Positions 28,501 to 37,500 of a stretch of 64,000 nucleotides of DNA are shown one piece after another. The stretch is taken from the NCBI GenBank assembly GCA_023230855.1, contig JALNWQ010000005.1, positions 227,839-291,838 of the forward strand. Direction: 5' to 3'. Under the pieces are notes generated by a model that was given only the letters and a program-made list of their open reading frames with translations, did not search any database and was not told the origin of the DNA. The position numbers and the translations under genes are program-made. The DNA comes from Solirubrobacteraceae bacterium. GTDB lineage: Bacteria; Actinomycetota; Thermoleophilia; Solirubrobacterales; Solirubrobacteraceae. Within the stretch, counting starts at the first letter, position 1, and each line of letters starts with the position of its first letter.

Positions 28501-31500
28501 GGGCCGAGCAGGTCTCGCGGCGACGTGAGCGACCCGGCGAGCTGCCCGATCCAGCCGTGGACCTGGCCGTCGGCGGACGCACCGCCCGGCGTGGGTGCGG
28601 CGGCGCCGGTGCTCGCGGCGGTGCTCGTCGCCGAGCTCGCGTCGGTCGTCGTGGCATCGATGACGGTCGTGCCGCCGTTGATCGTCCCGAGCGACGTCGC
28701 GATCGTCGTGTCGATCGCGAGCGTCAGCGCCAGCGGGCCGCCGACGCTCACGCCACCGACGCCGTCGGTCCGGCCCGCGGCGATGCTCGACGTGGACGCC
28801 ACCGGTGCGGCGACGACGCTCGTCGTCCCGGTGACGGCGACGGTCCCGGCGGCCAGGGCGGCGACCGTCGTGTTCACGGCGATCGCGATCGCGACGGCGG
28901 GCACGACGGACGCGGTTCCGTCGGTCGCTCCGGCGGTGGCGCCGACCACGGTCGTGTAGGTCGGCGCGCCGTCGACGTTGCCGGGCCGCGCGGCGGCGAG
29001 GATCAGGACGTTCGCGGCGTTGCCGATCGTCGCGGACGACGTCGCCGTCGTGACGTTGACCGCCAGCACGATCCCGACGACCGCGCCCACCCCGACGACG
29101 CCCGCGTCCGCGTCGGCGGAGGCGTCGGCCTCGGGCGCTCCGCCGGCGCCGGCCTGGACGACGACGTCGCCGCCCCCGGCCGCGACGGTCCCCAGCAGGG
29201 TGGCGGTCGAGATCACCGTCGACGACGTGAGCGCGAACGCTCCGGCGACCCCGACGGCCGATCCGCCGACGCCGGAGTGCGCGGTCGCCTTCGGTGCGAT
29301 CGGCCCCGCGCCGAGCGTCGTGCGCACCACCACCGCGTCGGCGCCCGGGGCGCTCGGTGCGGCGACGACCGAGCCGGCGAGCAGCGCGGTCAGGGTCACG
29401 ACCGACAGGTCGAGGGCGAGCGCGGTCGCCACGCCCGCACCGGTCGCCCCGGTGGTGACGCTCGTCGCGTCGGCGGTCGCGCTCGGCGCGGCGCTCCCGG
29501 TCGCCAGGACCCGGAGCGGCCCGGCGCCGGCGTCGACCTGTCCGACCGGCACGGCGGCGACCGTCGTCGAGAGGCCGATGTTCACGGCGATCGCGGCGGC
29601 GGCGGACAGCGCGGTCGGGGTCGCCCCGGTCCCGGGCACGGTGAGGGCCGGCAGGGCGGTTCCGCCCACGGTCGCGGGCTCGTCCTCGTCGCTCCCGGCG
29701 GTGACCGCCGGCGGGGTCAGCGCGCCCGGCAGCCCGTTGCCGCTCGTGGGGGTGGGCAGGATGCCGGCGGGGGTGGCGAGGATCCCGCCGAGGCCGCCGA
29801 CCCAGGCGTCGAGCAGGCCGCTGTCGGTCCCGGCGCCGCTGACGCCACCGGAGCCGGCGGTCGCGTGCGCGGTCGAGTCGTGGTCGCCGGTCGCCAGCAC
29901 GTCGACGCCACCGGCGGTGATCGGCGCGACGGTGGTGGCGACGACGGTGTCGAGCGCCACGGACAGGGCCAGCGCGCCGGACGCGGAGACGACGCCGGGC
30001 GTCGTCGACCCGGTCGCCGTGGCGGTCGTCGTCGCGATCCCGTGGGCCGTGACCTCGACCGCGCCGAGGGCGTCGATCCCGGAGCCGAGCACGATCGCGG
30101 TGGTGACGTTGGTGGCGAGCGCCACGGCGATCGCCGGTGCGCCGAGGCCGGCGGCGACGTCGCCGCCCTCGGCGATCGCACCGGTCGAGGCGTTCGCGTC
30201 CGCGCCGACGGTGACGAGGCCGGCTCCACCGTCGATCAGGCCGCTGCTCTCGGAGACGGTGAGGTTGACGGCGACGACGAGCCCCAGCGACAGGCCGGTC
30301 CCGACCGGCCCGGCGGGCGATGCGTCGGCGACGGCCTGCGGGGCCATGCCGGCCCGGAGCGCGATCGCGCCGGCGGACTCGAGCGCGCCGTCGGCGCCGA
30401 GCGTCGCCTTGCTCGTCACGATCGACAGCGTCAGCGCGACCGCGCCGGCGCCCTGTCGGCCCGCGGCCGGATCGCCGCTGGAGGCGTTGCTCGTGGCGAC
30501 GGTCGCGCCCGCCGCGGCGTCGCCCGCGTCGATCGCGATCGTGGCGCCGCGCAGCGTGCCGTCGATCCGGGCGTGGCTGTGGACCGTGGAGATCGTCGCG
30601 GCGAGCGCCAGGCCCACGGTCACGCCGCCCGCGACGGATTCGGCCGTCGCCGTGGTCGCGGCGGTCCCGGCGCTGTGGGACGCGACCGTGATCGCGCCGG
30701 TCGCGGTCAGCGTCACGCCGGACTCGACGGTCGCGGTCGTCGTGGCGACCGCCAGGTCGACGGCGACGGCGGCGCCGCCGGACAGCGACACCGGGAGGGC
30801 CGGGAGCGCGAGGGCGGGGAGCGACGTGGCCGAGGCGGTGATCGAGCCGACCAGGCCCTGAACGGTGCCGAGGAGGCCGGAGATCTGGGCGCCGACGACG
30901 CCCGCGTCATCGCCGGCCCCGCCGGACCCGGCACGGGCGTCCGCGCCGCTGTGCGCGGCGAAGCTCGCGCCGACGGACAGCGCGGTGGCGACGATGCCTG
31001 CCCGGATGGTAACGGTCGTGACGTCCAGCGCGACCGTCAGGGCGATCGCGGCGCCGATGGCGATCCCGTCGGCCGCGGCGTCGCCGCGGGCCGTCGCCGT
31101 CGTGCCGGTCCTCGGTGGATCGTCGACCCGGACGGCGTCGATGGCGACCGCGCCGGCGTGTCCGGCGTCCGGGGAGATCGGCGCGAGGATCGACGTGGTC
31201 GTCGTGTTGAGCGCGACGCTGGAGGCGACGGCCCCGCTCGCCGCGGTGCTGGACGCGACGCCGGTGATCGCGGTCGCGTCGGTCGACGCGTCGGTCCGGG
31301 ACCCGATGGTGACGCCACCGGTGAGCGTGCCGGTGACGGGCGCCGAGAGCTCGGTCTCGGTGAGGTTCGTCGCGATCGTGATCGCGAGGGCCGCGCCGGC
31401 GCCGATCGACGGAAGCGGGGCGGTGGAGTCGGAGTGCGCGTCGGCCAGGCTCGAGCTGTTGGTGACCGCGTCCGAGGTGACCGTGACGGGAGCCACGGCG

Positions 31501-34500
31501 GTGTTGCGGAAGGCGCCGCTCCCGGCGGGCGGCGGGCCGCGCGCCCCGTTGCCGAGCAAGGCGAGCGTCCGCACGATCGACACCTCGATCGCGACGGCGC
31601 CGCTGATGCCGGCCGCGCCGACGCCGACGCCGGTCGTCGCGACCGCCTGCAGGTCGTTGACGCCGTTGGCGGTCGGGCCGCCGGCCCCGGCGCCGCCGGC
31701 GCTCACGAGGAGGCCGCCCGCCTCGAGCGACGCGGTGGTCGTGTCCGCGATCGCCGAGACGGTCGAGACGGTCGCGTTGATCGCGACGGCGGCGGCCACC
31801 CCGATCCCGCCGTCGGCCGCCCCGTCGGCCGTCGCCGTCGCGTCGGTCTCGCCTCGGGCGTCGACGGTCAGGAGCCGCGTGGCCGTCACCGGCGTCCCGG
31901 TCGCGATGTCGGCGGTGAACGACGACACGACGACGTTCGCGGAGATCGCGGCGGCGAGCGCGGCTCCGCCGGCGCCGTTGAGGATCGTCGTGAGATCGAG
32001 CTCGCCGGACGTCTGGGCGCCGAGCCCGGCCCGCTGCAGCGCGCCGAGCGCCAGGCCGGACGCCTGCAGGCCGGCGAGCAGTCCGCTGACCGACGACGAC
32101 CCCTCCGTCGGCGTCACGCTGCCGACGGTGGCGGTGGCCGTCCCGTCGACCTTCGCGTGGCCGACCGTCCGGACCGTGACCGTCCCGCCGGCGACGACCG
32201 CGCGGGCGAGCGTCGCGGTGACGCGGTGCACGGCGATGGTCAGCGCGATCGCGGGGCCGGCGGCGACCGCGCCGTCACCGGCCGCGGTGGCGGTGGTCCG
32301 GACCGACGACGCCAGTGTCGCCTCGACGAGCAGGTCGCCACCGACGACGATCGGGGCGCCGACGCCGCCGAGCGTCGCGTCGACGGTGGTGAGCACGACG
32401 GACGTCGCGCTCGCGGCGGCGACCGTCGCAATGGAGCCGCCAGCCGTGCCGGTGACGGTCGCGTCGCTGCCCGCGTGCGTGTCGACGTCGCGGGACGCCT
32501 GGGCGTGGATCGTCAGGTCGGTCGCGCCGGACACGGCCCCGGACGCCCCGGCGGTCGTCGTGTCGATCACGACGTGCACGGCCACGGCGGGGCCGATGGC
32601 CGCCCCGAGGCTGGCGCCGTTCGCGACGCCCGATCGCGCCTCGGCGTGGGCGGTCCCCCGCGACGCGGCGCCGACCGTCAGGTCGGTGCCGCCGACCTGG
32701 ACCCCGCCGGAGCCGATCGTGGACGTCGTGTCGACGAGGACGACCTGCAGCGCGATGGCGCCGGCGAGCTGGAGTCCGACGGGGACGTTCGGCGTCGTCG
32801 CCCCGGCGCCGGCCACCCCGGTCGCCGCCCGTGCACGCGTCCGATGCTCGGCCTGGGCGGCGAGCCCGGCGTCGACCGCCGCCGTGACGGCGGTGATGGT
32901 GGCGCCGCCACCGACGGTCGCGGTGGTCACGACCACCGGGAGCCCGATCGCCACGGCGACCGCCGCGCCGTCGTCCGGGCCCGGGCCCGGGCCTGCGCTC
33001 GTCTCGGCCTCCGTCGACGTCCGCGTGGCGCTCGTGGCGCCGATGCGCACGTCGCCGGTCGACACGATCGTGCCTCCGGTGACCGTCGCGGCCGTCGTCT
33101 GCAGCAGCGCGGTGACCGCGAGGGCCGCCGCGACGCCCCCGACGAGGTGCTGACCGAGGGCGCCCTGGACGGCGGTGAGCGTCGTCCCGGCCAGCGTGCC
33201 CAACAAGCCCTCGAGGATGCCGTCCGGCTCCTCCTCGGCACGGGTCGCGGCGGTCGCTCCGCTGGAGACGTACCCGTCCCCCGTGGCGATGATCTCGACG
33301 TCGCCCGCGTCGATCGTGGTGCCGACGAGCGACACGGCGGTGACCTGGGTGGCGACGACGATCGCGACGGCTCCGCCGAGGATCGAGCCGTCCGCGTCGG
33401 CGAGCGCACCGGCGTTCACCGTCGTGCCGGCGCCGACCCGGGCCAGATGGCCCACCCCTCCGGCGTCACGGGCGCCGAGGTGCGAGCCGATGATCGTCGT
33501 GCCCGCCACCGCGACGACGACGGTCGCGGCGACCTGGGCGGGCAGCCCGATCGCGCCGTCCGACGTCGACTGGGCGACGCCGGTGGCGTTCGCGTGCGAG
33601 GTGACGGACAACGACGCGTCGCCCGCGGTCGCCGGCGCCCGCGTGGACCGGATCTCCGACGCGATGACGAGCGTCTGCGCGATCCCGGTCGCGACCGCCG
33701 GAGCGATGGCGAGGTCCGGGGACTCGACGGCGATGTCGACCTCGGACGCGATCGTGACGGCGCCTGCACGGATCTCGGCCCCGGCGACGACGGTGAGCGC
33801 GACGCCGAGGTCCAGCGGCAGGCCGAGGTCGAGCGACGCCGCGTCGAGGAGGCCGGTGAGGATCCCGCGGGAGGTCGCGTTGAGCGTGATCGACCCGTCG
33901 TCGCCGGCGGCGCCCCCGGTGGTGTCCAGCAGCGTCGCGAACGGCGAGAGCACGGGTGCGATGAGCGGTCCGACGACCGAGAGCAGGCCGTCCAGGGCGC
34001 TCAGCGGCGAGCTCGACGTCAACCCGGTGAGCCCGGTGACGGTGTTGATCGTGCCGTTCGTCCCGGGGATGCCGAGGACGGCGATCACCGACGCGTTGAT
34101 CGTCAGGTCGACCCCGGGCAGGGCCACGTGGCCGACGACGCCGACGACGTCGAGGTCCAGTCCGCCCTGCGCCCCCTGCGGCGCGTCGCCGGCGCCCTTG
34201 CCGTCGATGGTGAGCGTCCCGGTGGGCGGCGCGAAGATGATCGACTCGAGCGAAGCGTTGGTGCCGCCGACGACGATGAGCCGGTCGACGCCGAGCAGTC
34301 CCGTCAGGGCGGGTGCGAGTCCGAGGAAGCCCAGCGGGGCCAGCACGCTGCTGAGGCTGACGCCGGTCACGAGGAACACGTCGGGCAGGAGCGGGCTGCC
34401 GTTGACGACGACGTCCTGCACGGGGGCCAGCAGCGAGATCGGCTCGAGGTTCGTGTACCCGACCGTCTTGTCGGATGTCGCCCCGTCGGCGCCGACGAGG

Positions 34501-37500
34501 GCGACGCTGCCGCTGTGGTCGGCGACCCCGCGCACGGTGTTCGACGAGTCGGTGGTGAGGCTCGCGTACGAGCCGCCCTCGAACGCGAGCTGGTCGATGA
34601 CGCTGACGACTCCGTCGACGATCGCCGAGACGCCGCCGTCGATGATCCCGGTCACCGAGCCGAGCGCGCCGATGACGAACCGGTCCGCCGACTTCTCGCT
34701 GCCGACGAGCCTGGACACGCCGAGGAAGGAGAGCAGCCCACCGGTGGCGGAGAATCCGTCGTCGGCGTCGGGCTCCATCCCGGTGAGCGAGCCCTGGTTC
34801 TCGCCGTCGATCGTCCACAGCGCGTCGGCGACGCCCGGCCCACGCAGCTCGTCGAGGCGCCCGGCCACGCCATAGAGCACGTCGACCGGCAGGCCCAGGA
34901 GGCCGTCGGCGACGTCGAGCGTGAAGACGCTCTCCGCGGCGCTGAGCAGCGGCGTGATGATGATCCCGTCGGTGATGCCGCTGAGGGAGATCGAGTCCGT
35001 GATCGAGTCCACCGCACCGAGCGCGCCGCCGATGAGGCTGACCTGGCCGGCGCCGTCGAAGCGCAGCGTGTGCTCGAGCGTGCGGCCGTGCTGGGCGAGG
35101 TGGCTGAGGAACCCGTCGGCGATCTTCAGCGTGCCGGTGGCGGCGGTCGCAAGGTCCCACGCGGTGACGCGGAAGCGGACGGTCAGCTCCTGCAGGAACT
35201 CCTCGGCCCCCCCGAGGAGCCATTGGACGGTGCCGGCGAAGCTGATCTTCGCCTCGTACGCCCCCTGCGTCCCCGGGTTGGCGACCGTCAGGCCGCGCGT
35301 CACGCCGAACAGCGCTTCGACGATGTCGCCGATGCCGATTCCGCTGCCCGCCGTGTCGGTCCCGTCGAACTGCAACAGGTTGGCCGCGCTCCCGCTGATC
35401 GTGGCGGTGACGTCGCTGAGGCTCCCGGTGAGCGCGCCGAGGAGATCGACCAGGGTGTGCCCGAGATCGAGCGAGAGGACCTTCGGACCCGCTTGCGGTC
35501 CGTCGTAGCTGAACGCGCCGAGGTCGAGCACCGCTCCGACGAGCTCGCCGATCGACGCACCGATGTTGAGGACCGAGCCCAGGATCGGGACCGGCGCCGC
35601 GCTCGTGGTGTCGTAGCCGGGGCCGGACTCCAGGGTCCCGATCGGCGGGATGCCGTGGATCTGCCCGGGCTGCAGGCCCGTGCCCATGAGCGACGACGAC
35701 GCGACGTCGTCTCCGTGGCCGAGCGTGTGCCCGAGCTCGTGGAGGACGACCGACATGAGGTCGTACCGCAGGGCGGTGTCGCCCGGGGCTGCGAGGATCG
35801 ACCAACCGACGACGCCTGCCGTGCGATCGATCGTGACCGTCCTGCCCTCGGCACGGCCGAGCCAGCCGCCGGGGAGGTCTCCGACGGTGACCGTCACGCC
35901 GGTGAAGTCGGCGTCGGGGTACGCGGCGACCCACTGGGCCATCGCGGCGGCGACGACCTCGTCGAGGATCTCCTGCGTGAGCGCTGCCGGCGCCGGCGGT
36001 CCCCGTGCCGAGCCGCCGGTCGGCGTGGCCGACGGGGCGTCGACCGAGGTCGCGACGGAGAGCGTCACGAGCGCCGAGGGGTCGACGGGGGTGGTCACCG
36101 CGTCGGCGCCGGTGGTGACGTCCGGGTCGGGCACGTGGGCCGATCCCGGCGCCCCTGCCGTGAGCGCCGTCGCGGCCGGCGCCGGAGCGCCGTCGGTGAC
36201 GAGCGGCGGGTCGGACGCGTCGGCGGCGGACGGCAGCTCGGTGACGACCGCCGGATCCGCGAGCGTCGTGGCGTCCAACGCGATCGTGACGACCGGCGTG
36301 GCGGCCATGTCGACCGCGGGCGTGGCGAGCGGCGTCGGGGCCGCCCCGGCGAGCGTCTCTCCCGCGTCGACGACCAGGGCCGCGGGAACGGGCGGCGGAG
36401 GCGGGGGCGGCGGAGGAGGCGGCGGAGGCACTACCGGGGCGACGTGGTAGACCGGGGCGGGCGCGGCGGCGACCGGCGCGGGAGCATGGATCGGCGCGGC
36501 GGCCGACGGACCGGACGAGATCTGCTGCGGTGCTCCACCGGCGCTCGGCGAGCTGGAGATCGTGGCGGGCGCCGGGGCCGCCGAGGCCACGGCCGGAGCA
36601 GGCTCGGGGGCCGGTGCCGGTGCGGGCGTCGGGACCGGTGCGGGGGCCGGAGCCGGTGCGGGGGCCGGAGCCGGAGCGGGGGCCGGAGCCGGCGCGGGTG
36701 CAGGCGTCGGCGCCGGGGCCGGGGCGGCCGTCGGGGCCGGTGCGGGTGCCGCTGCCGGCTCGGGGACCGGCGCTGGAGCCGGAGCCGACTCCGGGGCCGG
36801 CGCTGGAGCCGGGGCCGACTCCGGGGCCGGCGCTGGAGCCGGGGCCGGCGCAACCGCGGGGGCCGACTCGGGCGTCGGCGCGGAGGCCGGGGCCGCGGTG
36901 GGCTGTGGCGCCGGCGTTCCGGTGCCCGCCGAGGACGTCACCGGCGCGGCGCCGTACGTCTTGGCCACCGCGGCGCGCTGCGCGACGACCCGGCGGAGGA
37001 TCGCGTGGCGCGCGTGGCGCCGGGTGGCGGCCGAGCGCACCGCCTTGCCGACCGTCCCGCGGGACCCGGCGCTGCGTGCGGCGCCGGTCGAGCGACGCGA
37101 CGGGCGCGAGGCCTTCGACGCGCGACGGTCGCCCGCGGCGCGGCGATCGGAACGCTTGGCGCGGACCGACGTCGCGGCACGCCGCGCCCCGCTCGACCGG
37201 GCGGCCTTCGCACCGGCCCGACCGGTCGCGGACGCGCGGCTCGTCGACGACCGCGTCGACGCGGCGCGCCCGGTCGTGCTCGATCCGGCCTTCGTCGACA
37301 CGTGGGCGCCCGTCGAGCGGCGCGGCGCGGTCCGCGTCGGGCGGCGCACCACGGCGGCGATGTCGGCGGCCGTCGTCGACGGGCTCCGCGTCCCGGCGTC
37401 CACCGCGCCGGCGTCGAGCGTCGGCGGGATCACGCCGGGAACCGCGAGCGGGTCGGGCGTCGCCGCGAGGGCCGGGGGCAGCGGCCCGCCGGCGACGTCG

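Noticed and set aside
36596..36855. A CRISPR-like array, considered because of regular short repeats
   Set aside because: Units are contiguous, in frame and encode Ala-Pro. There are no unique spacers.
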